DNA of 64,000 nt from Actinomycetota bacterium (lineage in GTDB: Bacteria; Actinomycetota; Actinomycetes; Mycobacteriales; Micromonosporaceae). Positions within the stretch are counted from its first letter, which is position 1, and each line of letters begins with the position of its first letter. The notes below the pieces were generated by a model that was not told the DNA's origin, made no database searches, and saw only the letters and a list, made by a program, of their open reading frames with translations. The translations under genes were made by a program, and so were the position numbers. The stretch spans positions 38,026 to 102,025 of the forward strand of contig VAWN01000046.1 in assembly GCA_005885555.1 (NCBI GenBank). The letters run 5' to 3'. Below are positions 28,887-37,227 of this stretch, piece by piece.

Positions 28887-29414
28887 CTACGAATGCGGCC
28901 GGGCGAAGTGGAAGACGACACTACCGGTGTTGTCCGGGAACTCGGTCAACAGCACGTCACCCTGGGCCCCCAGGTACCGGCCGGTACCGGCGGTGATGAC
29001 CAGGTGCTTGGCCGGGTTCTCGGTCGCCACCCCCTGTGTGGTGATGACGCCCTCGGGCAGCTCGAAGGTCACCTGGCAGGTCAGCTTGATCTTGTCGGCG
29101 TCGGCCGGCACGAATTCGGTGACGGTACAGGCGCCGCCGTCGTGGCCGACCACCCGACCGTGGCGCAGCAGTTCGTCGCGGAACATGACCTGGTCTCCGC
29201 GGCTCGGGTCGAACGGCTGCTGGAACGAGGTGACCTCGTGCACCCCGTCGGGCCCGAAGTCGAGCAGGAAGAACGGTGCGAAGTTCACGTCGAGGGTCAG
29301 CGTCGAACCGGCCGGTGCCGCCTGTGCCGGGGTCAGCATGCCGACAGCGGCGCCGGTGGCGGCGAGCACGAGCGCGCCGAGGCCGGCGAGCAGCGCGGTG
29401 AGTCGCTTGTTCAT
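28887..29414 (-). CDS. Secreted allene-oxide-cyclase-like/dirigent-like barrel protein
   Basis: The 175-residue protein has a signal peptide (MNKRLTALL, cleavage near AQA-A). The mature part contains GGACTVTEFVPADADKIKLTCQ, EGVITTQGVA, TAGTGRYLGAQGDVLLTEF and a final beta strand, matching the AOC-like eight-stranded barrel family. In bacteria the ligand and role are unknown. GGAGG precedes the ATG at 29414. It stands between the cyclase and the phosphatase with no overlap. Confidence 0.75.
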   Translation of the reverse strand: MNKRLTALLAGLGALVLAATGAAVGMLTPAQAAPAGSTLTLDVNFAPFFLLDFGPDGVHEVTSFQQPFDPSRGDQVMFRDELLRHGRVVGHDGGACTVTEFVPADADKIKLTCQVTFELPEGVITTQGVATENPAKHLVITAGTGRYLGAQGDVLLTEFPDNTGSVVFHFARPHS

Positions 29415-29477
29415 GGTTGCCTCCCGGTGTCTTTGGCGCATCATGCGCCGGTTGGCCCGGATGGTGAACCGTCCTGC

Positions 29478-31151
29478 TCACTGGACGGAAGCCGCGAGCA
29501 CCTGCCGGGCCACGACCTTCAGGTCGCCGGCTGGCGTGGTGCCCTCGATGAGCACGTGCGCGGACCGTCCATTGTGGACGAGCGTACCCACGGCGGTGCC
29601 GAAGTACGGGCCGGCGAGCTTCGTCCAGGTCAGCGGCGCCGGCCGTACCCGTGCCGCCCGGCCCAACGCCCGCCCGGCCCGCGCCACCCGTCCGGTCCAC
29701 GCGGCACGGAACACCGCGCGCATCGCCAGGGGTACCCGGTTGTGCACCGGTGAACAGGTGACCTGGTGGATCGGCGCCCCGGCCAGGTCGGCGCGCGCCA
29801 CGTAGGAATGGTGCACGTCGCCGGACAGGACGCTGATGCTCGCCGGTACCGCCGGTACCGCCGGTACCGCACCGGCGGTACCGGCGGCGCCGGTGGCGAG
29901 CTGGCCGAGCAGCGCGGTGAGCGCGTCGAACGAGTGCCCGAACGCCGGCCAGTGTTCGAGGTCGAACACCTGCCGCAGGCTCTCCGCCGCCGCCGCGACG
30001 GGCCGGCGCGGCGACTCGGCCAGCGCGCTCACCGCCTCCTCCAGGTGGTGCACCGCGAACGGCATCAGCCACGGCAGCGACGACCCCAGAACGAGGTGGT
30101 CGTACCCGTCGCCGCGCACGGTACGCACCAGCCACTCCCACTGCGCGTCGGGCAGCATCGCCCGCTGCCCGGGGGTCACCTGGCGGCCGCATCGGTTGTC
30201 CAGCACCACGATCCGGCTGCGGCCGACGTCGAGGGCGTAGCTCCACCGGTACCGTGACCGGTCGTCGTCGGCCGCCGCGCCGAACTCGCGCAGGATCCCG
30301 GTCGCGTCCGCGGCCGACACCACCGCGGGGTACACCGGGTCGGCGCCGAGCTCGTCCGGGTCGAGGTTGCCCAGATGCTGGTACACCCAGTAGGAGGCGA
30401 GGCCGGCGGTGATCCGCTCGCGCCACCACGGCTGCGCCACCATGCGCTCGCGCCAGCGCTGCGAGGTGTTCCAGTCGTCGATGATCTCGTGGTCGTCGAA
30501 GATCATCGACGACGGTACCGTCGACAGCAGCCACCGCACGTCCGGATCGGTCCACGACTCGTGGTACAGCCGGGCGTACCCGGTGAAGTCCACCACCTGG
30601 CCGGCCGGCCGCTCGGTGTCCGGCTGTGCTCTCGGCGCTCGCTCCGCTGGCGCGGGCCCGGGGCTCCCAGGGCGGCGCAGCCAGCGCCGGGTGGCCCGGG
30701 ACGTCTCGTCGGCGTAGACCTGGTCACCGAGCAGGAGCAGCAGATCCGGCCAGTCCCGCCCGGTACCGGCCAGCCGCGCCGAGTAGCTGTCCAGCGCGTC
30801 CGGTGGCAGTTCCCGTACCGCCCGCGGGCTGGCCTCGCGGCAGGAACCGAAGACCAGCCGGACCGGTGCGGTGTCGTCACGCGTGCGGATCACCGGTACC
30901 GGCCGGTCGTACCCGGGCGGCGGCCAGACCTGCGCGCCGTCGAGCAGCACCTGGTACGGCGTCGCCGCGGCGGCCGGCAGCCCGTCGACGACCACGAGCG
31001 CGTAGTGCCGCCCGAAGGCGGTGAAGGTGCGGGCCGCACCGCCGCCGGTACCGGCCCGTACCATGACCGTCGCCGGAGCGGACGTCTCCACCCATACGGT
31101 CGCCCGGTCACCCACCACGCGGCGCAGCAACGGACCCAGCAGGAGCGTCAT
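29478..31151 (-). CDS. PhoD-like alkaline phosphatase/metallophosphoesterase
   Basis: This is a 557-residue protein with an N-terminal Fibronectin-like part and a PhoD-type metallophosphatase core. Metal-binding motifs include VFGSCREASP, DLLLLLGDQVYADE, MIFDDHEIIDDWN and SVLSGDVHHSYVARA. No signal peptide is seen, unlike classic secreted PhoD. By family knowledge it would cleave phosphomono- or diesters. It has a local (Ala-Val-Pro)-type repeat encoded by four close GGTACC hexamers at 29845-29882. The ATG at 31151 has GGAAGA upstream. Confidence 0.88.
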   Translation of the reverse strand: MTLLLGPLLRRVVGDRATVWVETSAPATVMVRAGTGGGAARTFTAFGRHYALVVVDGLPAAAATPYQVLLDGAQVWPPPGYDRPVPVIRTRDDTAPVRLVFGSCREASPRAVRELPPDALDSYSARLAGTGRDWPDLLLLLGDQVYADETSRATRRWLRRPGSPGPAPAERAPRAQPDTERPAGQVVDFTGYARLYHESWTDPDVRWLLSTVPSSMIFDDHEIIDDWNTSQRWRERMVAQPWWRERITAGLASYWVYQHLGNLDPDELGADPVYPAVVSAADATGILREFGAAADDDRSRYRWSYALDVGRSRIVVLDNRCGRQVTPGQRAMLPDAQWEWLVRTVRGDGYDHLVLGSSLPWLMPFAVHHLEEAVSALAESPRRPVAAAAESLRQVFDLEHWPAFGHSFDALTALLGQLATGAAGTAGAVPAVPAVPASISVLSGDVHHSYVARADLAGAPIHQVTCSPVHNRVPLAMRAVFRAAWTGRVARAGRALGRAARVRPAPLTWTKLAGPYFGTAVGTLVHNGRSAHVLIEGTTPAGDLKVVARQVLAASVQ

Positions 31152-31197
31152 CACGCATGATCTTCCAAGCCCGGGCCGGGCTCCGCAATCGGGCGAC

Positions 31198-31857
31198 TCA
31201 CCCGCTGCGGACGGCCCGTGCGACGATCGCGTCGAGGCGGCCGGCGTGGGCGCCGCGCCAGTACACCCGGTCGCACGCCGGGCACGCCGAGAACTGCTCG
31301 TAGGACCGGCGGGTACCGGGTTCCAGCCGGTGCTCGACCGCCTGCTTCGGTACCGCCGCCAGCCGCCCGTTGCAGGCCGGGCAGCGGCTCCACGGCGCGA
31401 GCGGCGGGGCGTACCGGTCCAGCACGTCGGCCAGCTGGTCGTCCGGCCGGCTGCCGTGCACGTACCCGCCCGCCGGCAGTGCCCGGCGGCGCAGCAGCCC
31501 GCGATCCTGGGTGAGCAGGATCCGCTGCTCGGCGATCGCCTGCGCGACGAGTTCGGGGTCGGTCGCGTCGTTGCGGTACGCCGTGTCGAGACCGAGCAGC
31601 CGCATCCGGCGGGCCAGCGCGCCGAGGTGGACGTCGAGCACGAAGCGGGCGCGGGCGACGCGCTGCGGCCGCGGTACCGGCAGCACCTCGATCACGTCAC
31701 CGTGCATCCGCAGCTCGCCGATCTCGGTCCGGGGTACCCCCAGCGACTCGACGACGTGCACCGGGCTGGACCCGCCGTCCGCCGGTACCGTGACCTCGCC
31801 GCCCCGGTTGGCGGCCGACAGCAGGAACCGCAGCGCTGGCGCGACGAGTACCCGCAT
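31198..31857 (-). CDS. Mut7-C RNase-domain protein with N-terminal ubiquitin-like region
   Basis: This is a 219-residue protein. The N-terminal 75 residues or so are a beta-grasp-like part ending HVVESLGVPRTEIGELRMHG. Then comes the Mut7-C domain: RFVLDVHLGALARRMRLLGLDT, ILLTQDRGLLRRR and a zinc ribbon with two CPAC knuckles (RCPACNGRL, ACPACDRVYW). Mut7-C is a PIN-like predicted ribonuclease. The start overlaps the uppP stop (ATGA), so translation is coupled. The RNA target is unknown. Confidence 0.88.
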   Translation of the reverse strand: MRVLVAPALRFLLSAANRGGEVTVPADGGSSPVHVVESLGVPRTEIGELRMHGDVIEVLPVPRPQRVARARFVLDVHLGALARRMRLLGLDTAYRNDATDPELVAQAIAEQRILLTQDRGLLRRRALPAGGYVHGSRPDDQLADVLDRYAPPLAPWSRCPACNGRLAAVPKQAVEHRLEPGTRRSYEQFSACPACDRVYWRGAHAGRLDAIVARAVRSG

Positions 31858-32855
31858 CACTTCACGACGCCGAACCACAGCAGGCAGAGCAGCCCGGCCA
31901 CGATGCAGTAGATGGCGAACGGGGTCAGCGTGCGGGTCTCGAAGTACCTGACCAGGAAGCGCAGCGACAGGTAAGCGGCGATGCCGGCGACGAGGCTGCC
32001 GACGAGTACCTGGCCGAGGATGCCGTGCCCGGTCGGCCCGGCCAGCTCCGGCAGCTTCAGCACCCCGGCGGCCGCGATCACCGGGGTGGCCAGCAGGAAG
32101 GCGAACCGGGCGGCGTCCTCGTGGGACAGGCCGCGCACCAGCCCGGCGACCATGGTCGCGCCGGAGCGGCTGATCCCGGGCAGCAGCGCGAGGATCTGCG
32201 CGGCGCCGACGACCGTCGCCTCCACCCAGCCGAGCCGGGCCAGCCGCAGATCGGACTCGACGGCCGCGTCCGCACCGCCACCGTGCGCCGACACGCCACC
32301 GGAGGCGGCGGTGCCCTGGTACCCGCTGGCGGCGTAGACCTGGCCGCGACCGTAGCGCGGCCCGACCGGTACCGGCTGGCCGGTCGAGGTTGTCGCCGGG
32401 CCGGACCGGTGGGCGCGCAGCCGCTCGACGGCCAGCAGCACCAGGCCGTTGAGGGTGAGGAACAGCGCGGCCGGCACCGGCTTGCCCAGTGCCGTGCGGA
32501 ACAGGTGCTCCAGCGCCAGGCCGGCGAGCCCGACGGGGATCGTCGCCACCACGAGCAGCCAGCCGAGGCGCTGGTCCGGTTCGGTGATCCGGCGGTCCCG
32601 CAGCGAGGTCGCGAGCCCGACCGCGATGCGCGCCCAGTCCTTGCGGAAGAACACGACCAGCGCCACGGCCGTCGCCACGTGTACCGCGACCAGGAACGAC
32701 AGGTACGGCGAGTTGTTGGCCGACATGTTCAGGTTCGCTGCCCAGCTGCCGCCGAACAGGGCGGGGATGAGGATGCTGTGCCCGAGGCTGGAGACCGGGA
32801 AGAGTTCGGTGACGCCCTGCAACAGGCCGATCACAATGGCCTGGAGGTAGGTCAT
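31857..32855 (-). CDS. uppP: Undecaprenyl-diphosphatase UppP (BacA)
   Basis: UppP dephosphorylates undecaprenyl diphosphate to recycle the cell-wall lipid carrier and can give bacitracin resistance. The 332-residue integral membrane protein has the two signature regions LLQGVTELFPVSSLGHSILI and LLPGISRSGATMVAGLVRGL. It is longer than the usual 265-280 residues because of a hydrophilic Gly/Ser/Pro-rich insert around 158-210. GGGAGG precedes the ATG at 32855. It is in an operon with the Mut7-C gene. Confidence 0.94.
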   Translation of the reverse strand: MTYLQAIVIGLLQGVTELFPVSSLGHSILIPALFGGSWAANLNMSANNSPYLSFLVAVHVATAVALVVFFRKDWARIAVGLATSLRDRRITEPDQRLGWLLVVATIPVGLAGLALEHLFRTALGKPVPAALFLTLNGLVLLAVERLRAHRSGPATTSTGQPVPVGPRYGRGQVYAASGYQGTAASGGVSAHGGGADAAVESDLRLARLGWVEATVVGAAQILALLPGISRSGATMVAGLVRGLSHEDAARFAFLLATPVIAAAGVLKLPELAGPTGHGILGQVLVGSLVAGIAAYLSLRFLVRYFETRTLTPFAIYCIVAGLLCLLWFGVVK

Positions 32856-32945
32856 GCGTCGCCTCCCGCAGCCGGCCGGGAGCGTAGGCGCGCAGCGCCG
32901 GAGTCGGACGGCCGGCTACAGGGAGGCCGACAAGGCGCATGACCC

Positions 32946-32964
32946 GCACGCGCGTAGCGCGTGC
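32946..32964 (-). terminator. Hairpin after the response-regulator gene
   Basis: GCACGCGC-GTA-GCGCGTGC is a perfect 8-bp stem with a three-base loop, 33 bp past the response-regulator stop and upstream of uppP. Confidence 0.55.
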
Positions 32965-32996
32965 CAACTGGTTCGGTCATCCCGGGAGCATAGCCG

Positions 32997-33665
32997 TCAG
33001 GGTCGGGGCAGCTGCCCGCTGTGCCGCAGGTACGTCAGTACCGCCGACACCCGCGCGTTCTCGTCCGCGGCCGGCGCGCCGAGGCCCAGCTTGCGGAACA
33101 GCGCGGTCGCGTGCTTCTCCACGGTCGACGTGGTCACCCGCAGCCGCCGCGCGATCGCGGTGTTGCCCAGCCCTTCGGCCATCAGCTTCAGGGTGTCCAG
33201 CTCCCGTGCGGTCAGCGCGCGCAGCGGGTTGTCGTCGTTGCGCGGCCGGGAGACCAGCAGCGCCACGACGTCCGGGTCGATCACCAGCCCGCCGGCGGCC
33301 ACCCGGTCCAGCGTCTCCAGCAGCTCGCGGTCGCCGGTGGCGCGCTCCTTCAGCAGGTACCCGGCGCGCTCGCGCAACGTGTTCACCAGTTGGAGGGCGT
33401 AGCTGACCTCGCCGTGGTTGGACAGCAGCACCACGCCGGTGCGCGGGTACCGTTCCCGGACCCGCAATGCGGCCCGCAGCCCGTCGTCGGTGTAGGTCGG
33501 CGGCATCCGGATGTCGGTGAGCAGCATGTCCGGCCGGGTCGCGTCGACGACGGTGAGCAGTTCGGTGGCGCTGCCCGCGGTGCTGACCCGGTGCCCGGCC
33601 GCGGTCAGGGTTCGGGTGAGGAGGTCCCGGTACAGGCCGGAGTCCTCGGCGACGGTCACCCGCAT
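32997..33665 (-). CDS. NarL/LuxR-family response regulator
   Basis: The 222-residue protein has a receiver domain (VAEDSGLYRD, phosphoacceptor D in MLLTDIRMPP, T/S and K sites VVLLSNHG and YLLKERA) and a C-terminal LuxR helix-turn-helix (LTARELDTLKLMAEGLGNTAIARRL). The start overlaps the histidine kinase end by 10 bp. Together they form a two-component pair. Confidence 0.93.
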   Translation of the reverse strand: MRVTVAEDSGLYRDLLTRTLTAAGHRVSTAGSATELLTVVDATRPDMLLTDIRMPPTYTDDGLRAALRVRERYPRTGVVLLSNHGEVSYALQLVNTLRERAGYLLKERATGDRELLETLDRVAAGGLVIDPDVVALLVSRPRNDDNPLRALTARELDTLKLMAEGLGNTAIARRLRVTTSTVEKHATALFRKLGLGAPAADENARVSAVLTYLRHSGQLPRP

Positions 33666-35389
33666 GGCAGCTCCGCCCGGACCCGGGTGCCCTGGCCGGG
33701 AACGCTGCGTACCGTCAGCGTGCCGCCGAGCGCCGCGACCCGGTCGCGCAGGCCGCGCAGTCCGGTACCGCGGCGGGGGTCCGCGCCGCCGCAACCCGCG
33801 TCGCTGACCTCCACCACGAGCCGGCCCGAGCACTCCCGGCCGGACACCGACACCTCGTCCGCCCCGGCGTGCCGTACCGCGTTGACCACCGCCTCGCTGA
33901 CCACGAAGAAGGCGGTGATCTCCACGGGTGCCGGGTACCGGCCGGCGGGCAGGTCGACGCGGACCGGTACCGGCGCCCGCAGCGCGTACTCCTCGACCGC
34001 CTCGGCCAGCCCGCGCTCGGTGACCAGCGACGGGTGGATGCCGCGGGCCACCTCGCGCAGCTCGACGAACGTGTCGCGGGCTTCGGAGGCGAGCTCCTCC
34101 AGCACCGGTACCACGTCCGGCGCCGCGATCGTGCGCGCCTGCTTCGCCAGCCACGACAGCCGCAGCAGCCGCTGCTGTACCCCGTCGTGCAGGTTGCGTT
34201 CGATCTTGCGCCGCTCCTCCAGCGCGGCCCGCGCGGCGCCGGCCCGGGCGAGCGCCAGCCGTAGCGCGGCCACCGCCGCGTCGGTCAGCGCCGGCTGGTC
34301 GGCGAGCGCACTGTCGTGCACGAGTACCGCGAGCGGCCGCTCGTCCAGCTCGACCCGCCGCACGGTCCGGTCGGCGGCGGGCGCGGTGACGGCCACCAGC
34401 CGGCCGGCCGGATCGACGTACTCCGCACCCGACCAGAACCCGACCGTGAGCGTCGGGTCGCTCAGCACCCACGCCAGCAGGTCGCGTACCTGGGCCGGAT
34501 CGGTGGCGCGTTCCAGCTGGACCACCAGGTCGGCCACCCGCAGCCGGGCCAGCCGGATGCGGATCAGCCCGCTCAGGAACGCGAACGGCAGCGCGACCAG
34601 GCACAGCCCGTACCCGAGGATCAGGATGGACTGGAGTGTCGCGGGCAGCTTCAGGAGGCTGGCGAGGACGCCGAGCAGCAGGACGAGATCGAGCACGAGG
34701 ACGCCGAACCAGACCGGTTCGTGTACCCGTCGGGCCGGCGGGCTGGCCACGAGCCACCGGCGTACCAGCAGCCCGCCCACGATCACGCAGAACAGCAGCC
34801 CGTTGAGGCCGATCAGGTCGCCGAGCCAGCTACCCGGCGCGGGCCGCGGCCCGACCGGTCCGTGCCGGCCGTCCACGAAGTACCGGATGCCTTGAAGTAC
34901 CAGGTATGCCATGTAGTCGGCGATCAGTATCCAGCGGTCGACGCGGCGGGTCAGCCGGCCTTCCGGGTACACCAGGACGGCGTGGGTGATGACGACCAGG
35001 GCGAGGTAGGTCAGCCAGTAGCCGAGCGCGAACAGGACCGGGTTGCCCAGGTCCTGCAGGCTGGTCAGGTACCACGCGGCGCCGCCGGCGACCATCAGCG
35101 GCCCGAGCCGGTTGGCCGGCCAGCGCCACCACGCGGTGAGCCCGGCCGCGATGAACGACAGCCCGACCGGGGTGGCCAGCCAGTAGGCCCAGCTCCGTTC
35201 CGGGTACCCGCGCCAGCCGACGCTGGTCATCCACAGCGAGAACGAGACCGCGACGGCACCCGCGCCGATGATCATGGCGGCCTGCCGTCGGGTGGGCGGC
35301 TGCGCCGGCCCCGGGAACAGGCCGGCCGCCGCCCGAGCGGGCGGCCGGAGCCCGGGCGCGACGGACGTCACCACGTACCCATCTTGCAC
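33656..35389 (-). CDS. Membrane sensor histidine kinase (NarL partner type)
   Basis: This is a protein of about 577 residues. Eight or so membrane helices fill the first 270 residues, then a GAF-like linker, the HisKA_3 box ERRKIERNLHDGVQQRLLRL (phosphoacceptor H) and an HATPase domain (VVSEAVVNAVRHAGA, DAGCGGADPRRGTGLRGLRDR). The true start is unclear: GTG 35389 or GTG 35374 are both possible. It is divergent from the thiamine-enzyme operon. The signal is unknown. Confidence 0.88.
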   Translation of the reverse strand: MQDGYVVTSVAPGLRPPARAAAGLFPGPAQPPTRRQAAMIIGAGAVAVSFSLWMTSVGWRGYPERSWAYWLATPVGLSFIAAGLTAWWRWPANRLGPLMVAGGAAWYLTSLQDLGNPVLFALGYWLTYLALVVITHAVLVYPEGRLTRRVDRWILIADYMAYLVLQGIRYFVDGRHGPVGPRPAPGSWLGDLIGLNGLLFCVIVGGLLVRRWLVASPPARRVHEPVWFGVLVLDLVLLLGVLASLLKLPATLQSILILGYGLCLVALPFAFLSGLIRIRLARLRVADLVVQLERATDPAQVRDLLAWVLSDPTLTVGFWSGAEYVDPAGRLVAVTAPAADRTVRRVELDERPLAVLVHDSALADQPALTDAAVAALRLALARAGAARAALEERRKIERNLHDGVQQRLLRLSWLAKQARTIAAPDVVPVLEELASEARDTFVELREVARGIHPSLVTERGLAEAVEEYALRAPVPVRVDLPAGRYPAPVEITAFFVVSEAVVNAVRHAGADEVSVSGRECSGRLVVEVSDAGCGGADPRRGTGLRGLRDRVAALGGTLTVRSVPGQGTRVRAELPCG

Positions 35390-35399
35390 TTCCGGTGCT

Positions 35400-35409
35400 C
35401 GATATATCG
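35400..35409. promoter_or_regulatory. AT-rich palindrome in a divergent promoter region
   Basis: CGATATATCG is a perfect 10-bp dyad between the kinase start and the thiamine-enzyme start, in otherwise GC-rich DNA. It may hold a -10 box (TATATC) or an operator. Confidence 0.35.
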
Positions 35410-35460
35410 GCGCGGGGCGGCCGGCGTTAGTCCGGCGGGCGTCCTGGGTAGGGGGACGAT

Positions 35461-37227
35461 ATGGCTGAGATCGCTTCGGAGGTCCTGATCGCCCGGCTGG
35501 CGGACTGGGGCGTGGACACCGTGTTCGGGCTGCCCGGCGACGGCATCAACGGGATCATGGAGGGCCTGCGGCGCAATGCCGACCGGGTCCGGTTCGTCCT
35601 GGTACACCACGAAGAGGCGGCCGCCTTCATGGCCTGCGCCCACGCGAAGGCCACCGGGCGGATCGGCGTGTGCCTGGCCACCTCCGGGCCGGGCGGGATC
35701 CACCTGGCCAACGGGCTCTACGACGCCAAGCTGGACCACGCGCCGGTGCTCGCGATCACCGGCATGCAGGAGACCAGCGTGCTCGGCACCGGGTACCAGC
35801 AGGAGGTGCACCTCGACCGGCTGTACGCCGACGTGGCCGTCTACAACGAGGTGGTCACCAACCCGACGCAGCTGCCCGCGCTGGTGGACATCGCGATCCG
35901 CACGGCCTACGCGCGCAAGGGCGTCGCGCACCTGACCGTGCCCAACGACGTCCAGGTCGCCGACGCGAGCCAGGACCCGTACCAGCACGTCGCCCCGGCG
36001 ACGCCGCCGCACACCGCGCCGATCTACCTGGCGCCGCCGGTCCGCCCGCGCGACGCCGACATCGCCGCCGCCGCGCAGGTGCTCAACGCCGGCCGCAAGC
36101 CGGCGATCCTCGTCGGGGTCGGTGCCCGTGGCGCGGGCCGGCTGGTGGAGCAGGCCGCCGACGCGCTGGCCGCGCCGATCATCAAGACCCTGTCGGGAAA
36201 GATGGTGGTACCCGACGACTCGCCCTATGTCGTCGGCGGCATCGGACTTCTCGGTACCGCACCGACCGCGGAGCTGGTCGAGGAGATCGACACGCTGCTG
36301 ATGCTGGGTACCAACTTCCCGTACACCAAGCACCTGCCGCCGCCCGGCAAGGCGAAGGTGGTACAGGTCGAGCTGGACCCGGCCCGCGCCGGTACCCGGG
36401 TGCCGACCGACGTGCCGCTGGTCGGTGACGTCGGCGCCACGCTCGAAGCCCTGCTGCCGCGGCTGGACCGCCGTAGCGACCGGTCGCTGCTGGAGCGTTA
36501 CCAGGACAAGATGCACGACTGGAACGCGAAGCTCGCGGCGCTGGAGTCGGCGTCGCGCGAGCCGATCGCCCCGCAGTACCTCGCCCACCAGCTGGACCGG
36601 CTGGCCACCGACAGCGCGGTGCTGACCTGCGACTCGGGCACCGTCGCGACCTGGGCCGCGCGGCACTGGAAGATCCGCGGGCAGCGCGAGTTCTACCTGT
36701 CCGGCAACCTGGCCACGATGGCGTGCGGGCTGCCGTACGCGATCGGGATCCAGCACGCGTACCCGGACCGCCAGGTCATCTGCTACATCGGCGACGGCGG
36801 CTTCGGCATGCTGATGGCCGAGTTCCACACCGCCGCCTGGCACGGCCTGCCGATCAAGGTGGTCATCAACAACAACAACTCCCTCGGGCAGATCCTCTGG
36901 GAGCAGATGGTGCTCGGGTACCCGGAGCACGGCGTGCGGTTCGGCGAGCCGCTGCCGGACTACGCGGCGTGGGCGCGGGCGGCCGGCGGCTTCGGGGTGC
37001 ACGTCGACAAGCCCGGCGACCTGCCCGGCGCGCTGGAGGAGGCGTTCGCGCACCACGGGCCGGCACTGGTCGACGTGGCGGTGGACCCGAACGAACCGCC
37101 GATGCCCGGCAAGGTCACCTACGAGCAGGCCAAGAAGTTCGCCGAGGCGTTCCTGCACGGCCAGCCGCACAAGGCCGCGATCGCCACGACGCTGTTCAAG
37201 GACCGGATCGAACAACTGAAGGCGTAA
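35461..37227 (+). CDS. Thiamine-pyrophosphate enzyme, pyruvate dehydrogenase (quinone)/PoxB-like
   Basis: The 588-residue protein has the three TPP-enzyme domains: the N-terminal Pyr domain (VFGLPGDGINGIMEGL, catalytic E in VHHEEAAAFMACAHAKATG), the middle domain (PAILVGVGARGAGRL) and the C-terminal PP domain (GDGGFGMLMAEFHTAAWHGL ending in NNNNSLG). It is closest to PoxB-type pyruvate:quinone or related 2-keto acid decarboxylases. The ATG at 35461 follows AGGGGG. The stop overlaps the next gene (TAATG), so the three genes 35461-41205 form one operon. The substrate is inferred, not shown. Confidence 0.9.
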   Translation: MAEIASEVLIARLADWGVDTVFGLPGDGINGIMEGLRRNADRVRFVLVHHEEAAAFMACAHAKATGRIGVCLATSGPGGIHLANGLYDAKLDHAPVLAITGMQETSVLGTGYQQEVHLDRLYADVAVYNEVVTNPTQLPALVDIAIRTAYARKGVAHLTVPNDVQVADASQDPYQHVAPATPPHTAPIYLAPPVRPRDADIAAAAQVLNAGRKPAILVGVGARGAGRLVEQAADALAAPIIKTLSGKMVVPDDSPYVVGGIGLLGTAPTAELVEEIDTLLMLGTNFPYTKHLPPPGKAKVVQVELDPARAGTRVPTDVPLVGDVGATLEALLPRLDRRSDRSLLERYQDKMHDWNAKLAALESASREPIAPQYLAHQLDRLATDSAVLTCDSGTVATWAARHWKIRGQREFYLSGNLATMACGLPYAIGIQHAYPDRQVICYIGDGGFGMLMAEFHTAAWHGLPIKVVINNNNSLGQILWEQMVLGYPEHGVRFGEPLPDYAAWARAAGGFGVHVDKPGDLPGALEEAFAHHGPALVDVAVDPNEPPMPGKVTYEQAKKFAEAFLHGQPHKAAIATTLFKDRIEQLKA

